Below are positions 41,581 to 55,363 of a stretch of DNA of 64,000 nt, in pieces. The notes under the pieces are model-generated. The model was not told the origin of the DNA, did not search any database, and saw only the letters and a list, made by a program, of their open reading frames with translations. How positions within the stretch are numbered: position 1 is the stretch's first letter; each line of letters opens with the position of its first letter. The DNA comes from Agapanthus africanus (Eukaryota; Streptophyta; Magnoliopsida; Asparagales; Amaryllidaceae): contig JASDDO010000006.1 in NCBI GenBank assembly GCA_030015575.1, positions 319,658,361-319,722,360 of the forward strand, given 5' to 3'. The position numbers and the translations under genes are program-made.

Positions 41581-44500
41581 TAGCTAGAGCCTTAGGCGAA
41601 GTCTAGACGGAATTTGAAGTCCGAACGAACCGAAACCACAAAAATTTCCATGCTCTCTGTCCTTTTTCTAAAACAGTGAGTTTTTCAACATTAAAAATAT
41701 GCAGAAAAATCAGCAGGTGAATTTAAGAGGTACTGTGAAATTCGTGCTCCTAACTCCATCAAACTGCCGCGTTTCCGCGGCACGAGCAAGGCTCGTGCGG
41801 CGGATCCGCGGCCGTACGGCATCATTGTTGAGCGAATCTTACACAGTAACTCCTAATAGATAGTGCTGGATTTTCTGGGTATTTTTAAAATTTATTCAAG
41901 AGTTGAATTTTCTGGAGTTGTTTTGGGGATTCGGTGTTTCGATCGGAGTATCAAATTTTGTCTGTTTGGCTTTCCGGATAAATTTTAGAATATGTTAAAA
42001 AGTTCGACCGGATATAAATACCCAATTTTTCCCCTGTCGGGAAATTTCCAAGTGTTGGATTTTTCCGTAGTTTGACAACGTTCTAAGTAGTGCAAGTAAC
42101 GCGATGGACCCTCTAGAAGAAAACAAACCTTAACTCGATTATGTGACCGTCTTGAACTGCCCTTTGAACCTTAGGGTTTAGGGCAGTACGGCGTGCCACA
42201 TGTGAGGCGTTGGCTTGACCCTTCTATGGCAGGACCGTTGGTACTGAGGCACGAACTGAATGTTGTTAGACTTATTTCATGTGTTGATCTATATCGGGAA
42301 AACTTGGGTGTTCGATTGTTCGATCGAAAAGTTTAGCATTTTCTATTTATCCGGAATGTGATACAATAATTGGAATTCACAAATTGTTATGAGATAACGG
42401 AATGAATATTATAAACGTAGCAGTTTAGTCTCACTTGATCGGTTGCCACGGAGTTTTGATGTGATCAAAAGTCCGTCGCAATCACGTAGTGTACGCGGAT
42501 ACTCGCCGGGTAAACTTAATAGACAGCCTCGCTCCATAGCCCCGACCAAGTGACTGTAGGAGAACCCCTTCGCCGAAAGCATCCGTCTGGGTGCTCGCGG
42601 TAGCGGTGTTCCACCTTGGTGCACTTCGTCGACGGTATCGGGGGTGCGGCCGTCTGCTGAAGTTTGCGACGAGTATTCGATCAGGATGTCGGGAATCTTG
42701 TTGAATTGCCCGACTTGATATTGAAAAGTGTTTTCGATTTTGAGACTAAAATGCGGATTGTATAATTGTTAGGCATGCGATGTCTAAGTAATTCATTTGG
42801 TCAGGCATGCGATGTCTGAAGTGGTTGCGGATTCCAACTGTTGTAGTTTTACACTTTCTTTTCTGTGACCGTAAGTGTAATATGTGATATCGCCGGTTTC
42901 GTTGCTATATGTCAACGACAATTGGGATGCGCATATTTACTTACGTTGATGACATGTGATGTTATGTGTTGCTGGATATGTTATATTGGATCGTCGTGTT
43001 TGAATAGCCGGGGGTTTTTATGTGAGATGAGTGTTTTTCATTTTCATTCATGTAAAAACTTGTATGTAATATTCTTTTATTGGGGCACTTCCAGGTTGCG
43101 GAAGATGTCACCCTTTGTATATTATTTACTTTTCCGCACTAGGATAGACCCAAGGAGGGGAGCACAAGTAACCGGGTTCTGGAGTCCAGTGGGAGACCAA
43201 CTCGAGGAGTCGAGTCCGGGTCTCCTAACTCTAGAATTGGTAGGGTTGCTTGCCGCTCTCGTAGGGGTCTAGGGATGTGGGTTTGGCTATTCATCACGAC
43301 CATGGAATCCGTGTTTTATACTGGCTCGTATTGAAAACACGGACGTCCTAGTATATCCAATATTTCATATGTTTCTTCTGCTGCGATATTTGTGATGTGA
43401 TCATGTGATGTTCTGTGATAGATATAGTATATAGTATATATGATATATTATATAGACGTTACTTATGTTTTACACCCGCGCTAGCCCTGCCCCGCTCTGC
43501 CGTTAGTTACCTAACCTAACGGTGCACGAGGGGACATCGAAGCGAATGCGGATGGCATAAGTGTACGTCGTATTTATCTGTGATGTTTAGGTACTTAAAT
43601 GATGGGACTTCATTAATATGATTAATGAAATAAAAGAAACCTAAAGATGTTGTAGAATCGAATTTCAAAATAAAACAGGTAGCTACAGTTCTTGCTTTGC
43701 ACAGCGGTATATACGATATATCCTGCACCTTATTCGATGAGGAAAGGACCGAGATCCCTTCACCGGGAGTGACTCCTTTAGCAATAACTGGCAGATGCTA
43801 CACACTCGGTTTGTCTTTTGATTGCTTTTAAGAGTTTATGCTTTGCACAGTGATATATATGATATATCCCGCACCTCATTCGACGAGGAAAGGACCAACG
43901 ATCCCTTCACCGGGAGTGACTCCTTTAGCAAAACTAGAAAAGCCTCAAAAACACTCCATTTCAAAATTCATTCGATCCTACAACGATATCAAGTTCATTA
44001 AGCAATAGGTTTTCAGAAAAACCTGTCGTAGCCCTCCGTCATTTCAGATAAGTACTAGTTAGTATTCGTGCTACGTTTGTTGACTATGTTAAGGCGTAGT
44101 GTGCGGTAGCTAATTAGTGCTTATCTGCATAAGCATATGATGTGATTGGATTAGGGTAGTCGTGCGACTTTGTTGACTATGTTAAGGGTCGTGCGGGTGG
44201 GTTTAATTCAATCGGGAAATGACGGGTTGAACTTGACTAGCACTTATGATTTGTTGACTATGTTAAGGTCATATAGCTGCTAGGGGCAAAATATTATCGG
44301 GAATTTCAAGTGTTGAAATTTGCAATGAGATTGCATACCTTCTATGAGATAGTTGGATCCCGATACCCGCTGCGAGTAAGAGTTACTCCTGGGAGAGTTT
44401 TATACATTACAATTAGCCGATCAAGTAGGTGTCTAGAAAGGTGTCAACGAGGTTATGCCTCTGGGAAAACGAGGTTTACAGTAATTAGGTTCGTGCGAAA

Positions 44501-44725
44501 GCACGGGGGACCTCCCTCAAAGTACCGACACTGGCCTGGCTGAAAGATTGGCGAACTTGTAGTGTGTAATTAATCCCGGCTAGTCTTTCCTTTTAGGGTT
44601 TGAAGGAAGATTTGATAAAAAGCAGTGGGAGCCATCCTGATTAGATAAAATAATAACCAATCTATTCTTGACAGAGCGCACGCTGAGTGTTTTCTTCTTT
44701 CTCTCTCCTGGTAGCGACCATATCA
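41581..44725 (+). other. Structured leader of Copia-B copy 2
   Basis: Colinear with 18915-22053 and about as long, without Gag. Twin TTAG/CTAA and TCAG/CTGA hairpins lie near 42769 and 42804, the 18-mer motif at 43756 and 43903. The triple hairpin apical motif TTGACTATGTTAA is exact at 44080, 44173 and 44254, where copy 1 has TTGGCATGCGTCAA at all three places. Confidence 0.6.
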
Positions 44726-47505
44726 CGCCTTAATCAAGATAATAAAACGGAATATTGACCGAACCCGCTTGTTATACTGAGCTGGGGAACGTTGGTCCCG
44801 CTCCAACTTATAATTGTTATAAGACAGAGCAGGAAATTGGGGATTACCAGAATTCCCGTGCCGCCCAAACGAAGAGAGTGCATGCTGATGCATCATCTTC
44901 GGGTGTGTTCATTACAAAGAACTGTTTCTCAGTATCCTCTGCGTCCTGGGTATGTGATACCAGATCAGGATCCCAGATATGTAATCCGTTACATAGGGCT
45001 ACAGAAAGGTAGAGAACTGAGAACGGGTGATAAGTTTCATGAGGCAGAAAACGGGGCAAGTGTTGCAGCCAAGTCTGTTGGTCACTGTCACCCTGTATTA
45101 CCAATACATTGATTCTGAACGAATGTTGTTAGATATCGAATCTGATATACAAAATCATATCAGTCTCTTTATTAGTAAAGAAATGATAAAATTTTGTATT
45201 GTTGGATAATGTTTTGAACATTTCCTATATCAAAAGTTGATCAATTCAGGCACGTTATCTAAAAGCGTTGATGTTCTAAATCAAACTACAGTTCTTAGTA
45301 TATGGAACACACATAAGAGGAAGAGTTCAGAAATGAACGGATCCTTCTTAAGGTATTGTAGACTAGGTCAGATCAATGTGACCCGACTAGCTGAAGTTAC
45401 ATAAAGATGCATATTTAAATGAGTTTGAATTTACATCTTGTGAAACTTGCCAGTCATGTCACAGAGATAAGATGACCACAGCTCTGTTTATTGGAAACAG
45501 AGAAAGAGTTAGTGAACTCTTGGGATGATACATGTTGATGTATGTAGGTCCCCTGTCTACACATGCCAAGACCGGTTCTTTATACTTCATTACATTCTCT
45601 GATAATCTCTCAAGATTCAGACATATGTTCCTGTTGAAACACAAGTCCGAACCTTTTGAGATATTCACAGAATATAAGTTAGAAGTAGAGAACCGAAATA
45701 CGGGTATAAGTATTATGTCCTTTGATGTGATCAAGGAGGAGAATACTTGAGCACGGAATTCCTGGATTATTCTAAAGGAGAATGAGATTCTCTCTCAGTA
45801 TTACTCCTCCGTATACACCATAGCACGATGGTATATCGGGGCGGAGCAATCACACCCTATATGATATGGTGTGCTCTATGATGAGTATTACTGAGTTACC
45901 TATTTCCTTTTGGGGATTATGCACTTGAGAAGCTGCATACCTATTGAATAGGGTTCCAATCAAATCAGTTGCCTACCGCTTCATATGTGATATGGAAAGG
46001 GAAGAGCCCATATCTTAAGATGGTTAAGATTTGGGGTAGTCCGGCCTATGTCTGAAAAGCAAAATCCGGACAAGCTCGAGGCAAGGTCTGTTATGTAGAA
46101 CTGGAAAAGTTCCAGCTATACGAACTACAGCAGATGATTTGGTAGAACCAAAGGATTCAGTAGATTCCAACGAACCTCAGCCTCTCCGCCGATCTAGTGA
46201 GGTTCCTCACCCGCCTGAGAGATACTTCGGTTACTCTATGACAGTGGGAGCGAGGATTGCATCATGAGATGATGACCCAACTAGATTCGAGCTGGCCATC
46301 AGGAGTAAGACTCTATAAGAATGGCTGGATGCTTAGTGATCTGAGATGGAATCCTTATACACCAACAAAGTATGGACTTTGGTTGCTATATCTGAAGGGT
46401 TAAATCCCCATCAGGAGCAAGTATATCTTGAGAAGATTACTTGGTGTACTTGGAAAAGTTAAGACTTTCAAAGCTAGACTTGTTAAAGGTTTTCGTCATT
46501 GACCAAGCGTGGATAATGATGAAACCTTTTCAAGTAGCTATGCTTAAGTCCATCCAGATCCTACTTGCCACGGCTACATACCATGACTACGATATCTGGT
46601 GGTTGGGTGTCTTGACTGCTTTTCTAAATGATGATTTGGAAGAATGCATCTATAAGTACACAGCCAGAGGGCCTCGTAGACAGTGGGAGCAGCGGAAACG
46701 TGTGCAAGATGCTTTATAGGATAAAGCAGGCATCGCGGAGTTGGAACGTCTATTTTGATGTGTTAGTCAAAGAGTTTGACTTCATCAAAATGGTAGATGA
46801 ACCTTGTATACACAAAAAGGTAGTAGGGAGTATGGTAATGATCCTCATAGAGTACGTGGATGACATACTCTTGATAGGGAAGGAGTTTCCTATGCTACGC
46901 TCGATCAATCTCCGCTTATCACAAAGATTCTCCACGTAGGATCACAATGATACCTACTAAATCCTGGATTTTGGATCTATGAGATAGATCTAAATGGATG
47001 TTAGGATTCTCACTAGTTGTAGTGAGATGGTATCAATCGATCCTGGGGAGAATCACTGGAAGGGTTCCAGGGTGATAATGACGACTGAGTGTCAGTCACA
47101 GGCATTGTCTTTACCCTCAGTAAAGGGACGGTATGTTGGAAGAGTTCCAAGTTAGATACCGTGACATACTAGACGATAAAGGCAGGATACATCGCTACTT
47201 AAGATGCTACCAAAGAGGCAGTCTGGGTATATTGGTTCATGAGATGAACTATGTTCCTCCCATTGTGTGACAATGGAGTTGCGGCTTATGCCAAGGAACG
47301 CCGGTCCCATCAGTGATCCAGACATATTCTAAGGCAGTATCACTTGATCATGGAGATGGTTGATCTCCAGGGAGATCGAGGTTAGGAGAGTAGACTCAGA
47401 GGACAACACAGCGGATCCACTCACAAAGGCCTGTTCCCAGAGAGAGACTTTTATGGGATGGTTGAGTATGAGATACTACAACCACTGCTACAGATGGCCC
47501 TAGTG
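44726..47505 (+). pseudogene. Degenerate Copia pol of Copia-B copy 2, no Gag
   Basis: Same domains and gaps as copy 1: protease with WVCDTRSGSQIC (active-site Gly changed to Arg) near 44949; integrase STHAKTGSLYFITFSDNLSRF near 45550; RRSSEVPHPPERY near 46186; RT with QPEGLVDSGSSG and an intact EYVDDILLIG near 46850; RNase H with a DPLTKA tail near 47415. Stops and frameshifts are numerous. Many defects are shared with copy 1, so they predate transposition of both copies. Confidence 0.8.
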
Positions 47506-47517
47506 CAAGTGGGAGAT

Positions 47518-49733
47518 TGTTAGTTATATGTATGCCCTAGAGGCCATTACTGTACATTGGATGTATATTGTAGTGGATGCTGGGACATATATAGGGAGGA
47601 CTTTCTTGCTCGACATGATAGTATGCTATCTGGTTGCTCTTTACCTTAACGTGTACACTGATTGTCTCTCTGTCACATGTTGGTAAAGCCCTTAGGATGT
47701 GTGCTTGACTACCTGGACTATGATGCGGATCATACTAGTGGGGACATGGTAGTCCATAAGTACATCCTTGAAAGTCCCTAGTCGTGGGTATATCGAGACG
47801 GGGCATCGATATACCAGAGTAGACTAGCGTGTACCTTCTCGACCCATACAGATGGGCGATGGATGATCCCATATCCATTGGTGTTTGACATCAGAGATGA
47901 TATACGGGTGCTCAGTAGAGACTGGGTACACTGGACGGACTCGCCGAGAACTCCCAGATGGTATTATACCTCACGTCAGATGGCAGTTCTCTGGTGACAC
48001 TGGTACAGAGTAGTCTGTTGACCCGAGATCGTCATAGAGTCTTGTGTGGTTTCCACTGTGCTTTGATTTCCATCTTACCACGTCCAAGAGGGCGTGCAAA
48101 ACGGTGGTTTTTGGATACAGTCCCGAGTCACATGGAGGCAATGAGCGATGGGAGGGGATTCGTCTCTCCCGGTATAGGGAGTTGATGTTGCGCTGTGTTC
48201 GATTGGCTATAACAGGAAATCCCTGGCCAGGGTTTCTGAGATTTACTGGTAAGTGTTACCAGTAGTTTCTCGAATTGTTATAGACCTCATATCGACACGA
48301 CTTATCGAGCTATTGGGGTCTGACGTTTACCACCCCTAGGCGAGATATGCGACATATCAGACGATCAGACCGGACTGTACGGTAGTGTTACTGGTTGGAT
48401 TCACTGGAGTGTGAGCGGGCTTGCTCGTCGATCTTCAGATCGCTCAATACCCGGGTGGCCGTTACGTTTAGCAGACCGCTTGCGGCTTGTGGGTGTTTGA
48501 TATGATCATCACCTGCTGCCGGCGTATTGACGAGTCTTTAGAGTCCTACACAGAGGTTTCCTGGCTCAAGCGAAACGAAATAGGAGCGCATATGAGATAT
48601 GTGCGGGACCGAGAATAATGCGTGTATGTGATACCGTATTCCATTCTCGCGATGAATGTGTCGAATGGTTGTATGCGATATAACCTAGTTATCGAATCAA
48701 GGATTGATTCGATAAGCCGATACATTGTATACTAGTCGGTTGTGTGCGGCATGACCGGATCATTGAATCAAGTGTTGATTTAATTATTTAATGCATAATT
48801 ATATATTTGATATATTACTTTGCATTAACTAGTATCGGTTCACTTTAAATGGATTTTCTCACTCGGATGTGCGCATTGCATATGCGATATGATTTTGTGC
48901 ACTTGCTTGTATCATGTTTGATGATACATGCCTTTTGGTTAAGTGTAAAGAATTAAACCTTGGTTAATGAAAAGGTTAGGGTTTACTATTTCCTTATTCA
49001 TTTATTTATCTATTTATTCTTTTTGGAAAATGATTTGCATAAAGATTAAATGGTGGCTTTCTTTGGATGGATTATGAAGCTTCATGATACTTTGACTAAG
49101 TCACCATTTTGTCTTGATGCTTAACCCTAACCCTTCAATCTAACCATGATTTATTCTCTACACTAAACTATGGTTGGTTAATGATAAGTATTCATATTTA
49201 TTTCTTTTTATAAAATAACTTATCATAACTTTTCATCATCTTCTTCTTCTTCCCCACAAGAAGAAAGCTCTCTTCATCAATGGTGATTGATGTTTTTGAG
49301 TGAGAAATCCAATTCTAAAGTGAACCCAACTCCTATTTCTTCATCCTCTACCTCTTGCCAAGTAGTAGAGTGTGTTTTCTTCACAAGTTTCTTGACTTGG
49401 TGAAGTCGGAGCTTGATTTAGCGATGCCTCGACGTAGATCATCTTCGGCATGGACATCGACGACCTAGCTCGTCCATTCTCCGATGAAGCCGACGCTAGA
49501 GCCTGGGACTTGTTATGGACAGCGAAGAGACTTCATTGCGGAGCTATGGAGGTGGAGAACCGGATCTACAAAGGTTGTATTTCCGTATCAAGTAGTTAAG
49601 TGTTAACTAGTTTCTTTTTCGCCTAGATTTCTAGCCAACGATCCGTACACTAGGGTTTCTCGGCACCGTAATAATTGAAATTGGCATGGTTGATGCCTTG
49701 TGAGACCTCACTAGGGTGCCTAGGAACCCTACA
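47518..49733 (+). mobile_element. Second LTR of Copia-B copy 2
   Basis: 2216 bp, preceded by AAGTGGGAGAT. It is followed not by host sequence but by GTGGTATCAGAGCC, the start of another internal region. Confidence 0.9.
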
Positions 49734-50515
49734 GTGGTATCAGAGCCTAGCTAGAGCCTTAGGCGAAGTCTAGATGGAATTTGAAGTCCGAACGAACCGA
49801 AACCACAAAAATTTCCATGCTCTCTGTCCTTTTTCTAAAACAGTGAGTTTTTCAACATTAAAAATATGCAGAAAAATCAGCAGGTGAATTTAAGAGGTAC
49901 TGTGAAATTCGTGCTCCTAACTCCATCAAACTGCCGCGTTTCCGCGGCACGAGCAAGGCTCGTGCGGCGGATCCGCGGCCGTACGGCATCATTGTTGAGC
50001 GAATCTTACACAGTAACTCCTAATAGATAGTGCTGGATTTTCTGGGTATTTTTAAAATTTATTCAAGAGTTGAATTTTCTGGAGTTGTTTTGGGGATTCG
50101 GTGTTTCGATCGGAGTATCAAATTTTGTCTGTTTGGCTTTCCGGATAAATTTTAGAATATGTTAAAAAGTTCGACCGGATATAAATACCCAATTTTTCCC
50201 CTGTCGGGAAATTTCCAAGTGTTGGATTTTTCCGTAGTTTGACAACGTTCTAAGTAGTGCAAGTAACGCGATGGACCCTCTAGAAGAAAACAAACCTTAA
50301 CTCGATTATGTGACCGTCTTGAACTGCCCTTTGAACCTTAGGGTTTGGGGCAGTACGGCGTGCCACATGTGAGGCGTTGGCTTGACCCTTCTACGGCTGG
50401 ACCGTTGGTACTGAGGCACGAACTGAATGTTGTTAGACTTATTTCATGTGTTGATCTATATCGGGAAAACTTGGGTGTTCGATTGTTCGATCGAAAAGTT
50501 TAGCATTTTCTATTT
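49734..50515 (+). mobile_element. Partial second internal region of Copia-B
   Basis: Matches 41567-42353 (primer site and first part of leader) and stops abruptly at CTATTTA. The join to Gag carries a 22-bp sequence (50513-50534) repeated 37 bp downstream (50550-50571), which reads as templated filler DNA. Confidence 0.85.
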
Positions 50516-50534
50516 AAGGGATGGATCGAAAATC

Positions 50535-52257
50535 GAAAATTGCTTCGTCTTTAAGGGATGGATCGAAAATCAGTACCAACAAAGCAAGTTCGCGTTATCC
50601 GAAAACTGGAAGGTGAACCCGCCACGGCCTCACACTCCTAAGAAGACAAACACACCGGGGGAACGTGCTCTTTTGTTGAGGAAGCTCCATGGGAGGTGGC
50701 TCTTTCGGCCAAGACCAAAAGGATGCTGAATGATCTTCAGACATGCCCGGCAATCAGGTGGAAAAATTCACTGGAACCCGAGGTCGTCGAGGGAATGCTG
50801 AAACCGCGCCCAACTACAAAATCCAGTGGTGATAGATAAAGCGTTCACACCCAGCCGTCGAAATCTTCGAAAAAGAAGGAGAAATCCAAGAAGCCCGTGA
50901 AGCCTGGCGACAAGCGCACGGACCTACAAAAGCAGATTGATGCGCTGGAAGAGTATAGCCAGAAGGCGCGGACTCCAATCATGCTCCAGGAATTCCTCAG
51001 CCACGTCCTTGAGGACGGAGATGATGGGGAAGAATCGCCGGACGAATCTGAGGATTACGTAGCAAGTTGCCATGTGATCTCTCATTCATCGCTAGATAAT
51101 GAAGAGGCTCCTCGTACAAAGAAACTGGGGGCAGAGCCTGAATCGGAACTTCTGGGGTCGTCAGATGAAATGATCGATGCATTCCTAAACGAAGCTCTCC
51201 TGAGAGGTAAAGCCGATCGGAAGCGTGAGATGGCCATATTTGAAAAGGCCAAAGCCGGCGACTAGACAAAAGGGTCGAAACACTCCCACCAGATCAAAGT
51301 TCATCCGCCGCAAATGAAAGCAGGATCAAGACAAGGAAACGATTCTCCAAAGCCATATCAATGGGGATGAGGCCGTCCTCTTTCAGAGAAAATTCTCCTG
51401 GTGGGATACATCTTGATGAAACGGACGTACATCCTAACTTCTTCTTATATCATCAGAAGATCACACATCCTATTGAAGATTGAAACTCCTTTAAGTGTTG
51501 GTGGCAAGAGTATGTCGCACACAGGAAACACTTCAACAGGACAAAGCGTGAAGCTCGTAGACAGCAGAAAAGTGCGACAGATGAGCATATAAGAATAGCC
51601 GGCAATTGTCATAAGGTTGATCCCGAGGGACCGCGAATTCTCACCTTCGGGAGCGACTCCGACGAAAAAGTAGCCCTCGGCCCTCTCTTCAAGGAATCCA
51701 TCTCTGAAACGAAAGAATTGAGGAGTTGCGAGAACATTCATCCGTGCAAGGGCATGCTACCCGGAAAGAATCTCAGACTCGCAGACAAGGGTTCGTACAA
51801 AAAGGATAAAGGGAAAGGAACAATGGCCTTTATCGTCAACGCTCAACAACAATCGAGTGACCCTAGACCGGTTGTTTGCCAAAGCAACAAGCGGCAACCC
51901 CTCTATGAAAAGTTGAAACGTCCTTACTCATTTTCCCGGGATGAAACAAGGAGGCTGTTCGAACTAGCAGTGTGCAACAGGCTTATCACTATACCAGAGC
52001 CGAAACACCAGCTACAACTGAATGATGTCAACAATCCTAATTACTGCCCTTACCACCAAGTATTGTTCCATCCGATCGAAAACTGCAATGTCTTCAAGAA
52101 CTGGGTTGAAGACTAATACCAACAAGGCAAGTTCGCGCTGTCCAAAAACTGGAATGTGAGCCCGCCACAACCACATGCTCCGAGAAAGATGGATACACCG
52201 GGGGCATCATGCTTATTCATAGGGAAAGCCCCATAGACCGAGAAATTAGTAAACTAA
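50535..52257 (+). pseudogene. Gag of unit 2, 3' part
   Basis: Homologue of 10578-12301. First zinc-like motif lost except its end, then the lysine-rich and acidic linker (50760-51265), second zinc-like motif (51440-51480, Cys lost: FFLYHQ), and the duplicated module with NYCPYHQ and HPIENC (52040-52085). Frame changes at about 50730 and 51265, and stops near 52116. Followed by a run of GGACCGAAACGTCCTTAAAC repeats (52280-52390). Confidence 0.75.
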
Positions 52258-52741
52258 AGATTCGCCTCAAATACGGCGACGGCGGACCGAAACATCCTTA
52301 AACCAACAGCGGACCGAAACGTCCTTAAACTAACAGCGGACCGAAACGTCTTTAAACTAACAACGGACCACTATGTCCTAAAACTAGCTGTTGACCGAGA
52401 TGTCGATAAACTACGGTGGATTGTGACATCCCAAAGCCGTTAAAAAAAAGAATAAAAATAAAAATAAAAACGGTATGTCCATAAGTAAAATGGTACGGAT
52501 GAAAACCTGAAAGGGCTCCGTGAGTAGAAACAGCAGGGCTACCGGCGAGTTTTGTGAAAACTCGAAAGGGCGCAACCTCGTTAGAATAAAAAAAAGAAGA
52601 ATAAACAAAAAAAAAAGAAAACGGTATGTCCATAAGCAAAATGGATGGATGAAAACCCGAAAGGGCTCCGTGAGTAAAAACAGCAGGACTAACGGCGAGT
52701 GTTTGTGAAAACTCGAAAGGGCGCAACCTCGTTAAAAGACA

Positions 52742-53304
52742 CTTACAGGATCCTCTCGACCTCGTGAGGAGAAATCACCCGCGTGAGATCCTTACGACTC
52801 ACAAGGGAGCAACACACTCAGGGATCCCCACGATTCCTAAGGAGAAAATACACTTGCGAGATCCTCACGACTCGTGAGGAGAACTCTCTTATGGGACCCT
52901 CACGGCTCATAAGATTTGAAAGTCTTAAGCTACAGAGACCTGAACCTGTTCTTAAGCAACCCCCACAACTTCCGATATTGCCCTACAAGTGGCTCAATAC
53001 TGACCCTTGTATACAATCCACGGGCGCGAATAAACACTTCCCTAACAAAGTCCCATCCATGACTAAGGATATGTTTTCACGGTGAACAGCCCTTGTAAGT
53101 CCTCTCGACTTATAAGGAGAAAGTACTCTTGTAAGATCCTTAAGACTTATAAGAGACCATGCACTTAGGAATCCTCAAGATTCCTAAGGAGAAAACACAC
53201 CTACGAGATCCTCATGACTTGTAGGGAGAAATACCTTTGTGAGACCCTTACGGCTCATGAAGTCAAAAGCCTTAGTCGACAGGACCCTAACCCTGTTCGC
53301 TAAG
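52742..53304 (+). repeat. Two stem-loop cassettes of unit 2
   Basis: Cassettes at 52742-52956 and 53092-53304. Informative arms are CTTGCGAG/CTCGTGAG and CTTTGTGAG/CTCATGAAG, where two neighbouring pairs are G-U in the sense strand, and CCTACGAG/CTTGTAGG against CCTACGAG/CTCATAGG in unit 0. Confidence 0.75.
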
Positions 53305-55149
53305 CTACCTTTGTTCGATATCGACAGAGGCAAATGATGGTTCGCTCCTGGCAATATCCCAATTATAGCGGTACTGATACCGAAACAGGTGTCTAATTCC
53401 AGGCTTACAGTGAAAAACCAGCAAGCCACACATGCATACGAAATAGCCAAAATGATGGGGCAGCTTGCAACAAAATCAGCAATAAAAAAATATGTATGCA
53501 TGCAAAATAGCCGAAATAATTGAGCAACTCGCAATAAGAAGCAGTGAGTAAAAATAAAATAAAATGCCGAAATGATTGGGCAACTCGCAATAAAAACAGC
53601 GAGTAAAAATAAAGCCGAAATGATCGGGCACCGCGAAAAATAGCCGAAATGATTGGGCAATCGTGATTTTCGCGATATTAAAGCTGAAATGATAGAGCAT
53701 CGCGGAAAAAAAAGAGATGAAAGAATGAAACTTTTTGCCCTACAGGCGATATTACATCCCTGGGCACAAACAAAGAGGGAACCATATACTCCCACCAGGC
53801 TCCATCCGAAAGAGAGCCAAGTCTCGACGGTTCACAGACAATCTAGAGACCACCTCGACATTCGTCTCGTTATAGCAGACGCAACGTCAAAACAAAGCGG
53901 AGTGACGGTAAAATCCCAACTCCACCTCGACATCCGTCTCGTTACAACAGACGCGATGTCAACAACGGCGTTCCTTCGCAGTCTAGCAGGATGCAGATGC
54001 AACGTCAACAAAAAGATCTTACGGTCGAAACAAAGCGGAGTGACGGCAAAATCCCATCTCCACCTCAGCATTCTTCTCGATACAGCGGACGAGATGTCAA
54101 CAACGGCGTTCCTTCACAGTCCAGCAGGATGCAGATGCAACGTCAACAAAAAACCTCTCGGTCGAAACAAAGCGGAGTGACGGCAAAATCCCAGCTCCAC
54201 CTCATCATTCGTCTCGTCACAGCGGACGCGATGTCAACGACGGCATTCCTTTACGGTCCATCAGGATGCAGATGCAAAACCAGCAAACGAAGCGAAGGCC
54301 AAATTCCTAGCTTCCGGGTCTTGACGACAACTCATATAAAACCTGAAAGACCATCGGAGATCATCTCACACCAGCACGGAGTGATCACCACCTCAATGTT
54401 CGTCTCGATACAGCAGACGAGATGTCACCACAGCGTTTTTACTCCAGCAGGATTCAGACGCGATAATCAAACAACGGAGCCACGGCAAAATTCATAGTTC
54501 CAAACCTCGACGGTTCACCAACAACTTAGAGACAACCGCGACATTCGTCTCGATACAGCAGACGCAATGCCAACAAACGAAGCGAAGGCCAAATTCCTAG
54601 CTTCAGGGTCTTGACGGCAACTCATATAAAACCTGAAAGACTATCGGAGATCATCCCACGCCAGCGGGGAGTGGTTATGACTCATCGGGGCTCTCCAAAA
54701 TGAGCCTAACCTCAAGTAAAAAGCGGCATGGCAAAGTTCCTAACGCTTGCTCTTCCGACGGTCAAACTGTCTAGGAAGATTGCTTGAAGATGTCTTGTTC
54801 AGCCTCCGAAGGGATCAGAGACACGACAGTCGCGAGGCTACTCGAACAGTAAGGTTTCCTATCGAGGAATACATCAGCCGACGTGACGGTACGACGGACA
54901 AAACCCTAGTACCACAGACCCTAACGGACCTCTGTCGTAAAGAGCAGAGGTTAACTGTGACGTTAGGATATTCTTGCGAGAAATGCTCGATTCGTCTCGA
55001 CTCGTGAGGTAAAGCCTTAGGCAGCGGGGATTAAAAAACCTGTTTCCTAAGTACTGGGGTCCTGCAAGTCGGTCCGAAATGGGCTCTTGCATACTATTCA
55101 CGGGTCACACTCTCCAAAGTCAAATCTCGACAAGGAGGGAAACAACCAC

Positions 55150-55363
55150 TTACGGGTCCTCTCGACTCGTAAGAGGGAAAATTCTCTTGTGAGATCCTTA
55201 CGACTCTCAAGAGAAAACACACTTAGGAATCCTCATGATTCTTAAGGAGAAAAATACACCTACGAGATCCTCTCGACTCGTAGGGAGAAAAGTCTTTGTG
55301 AGACCTTCACGGCTCATAAAGTTGAAAAGTCTTAGGAGACAGACCTTAACCCTGTTTTCTAAG
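55150..55363 (+). repeat. Stem-loop cassette, third of unit 2
   Basis: Arms CTTACGGG/CTCGTAAG, CTCTTGTGAG/CTCTCAAGAG, CTTAGGAATC followed by ATTCTTAAG, CTACGAG/CTCGTAG, TTTGTGAG/CTCATAAA, and CTTAGGAGACAG/CTGTTTTCTAAG. The last has 12 pairs, two being G-U. Unit 1 has the all-Watson-Crick version. Confidence 0.75.

Larger units (their letters stand above)
39351..50515 (+). mobile_element. Copia-B copy 2 with extra partial internal region
   Basis: LTR (39351-41566), internal region (41567-47517), LTR (47518-49733), then a second partial internal region (49734-50515). The order fits an LTR-recombined tandem of two elements whose right end was deleted along with part of Gag. LTRs are both 2216 bp and differ by eye at about 13 positions (about 0.6%), nearly all transitions, so this is a recent insertion. 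No target duplication can be tested because the right flank is lost. Confidence 0.85.

Noticed and set aside
53184..53795. 203-codon minus-strand frame, and similar frames at 450-809 and 13414-13787
   Set aside because: Cover the GCGAG hairpin repeats and cassettes in all three units; composition is that of the repeats and differs freely between copies.
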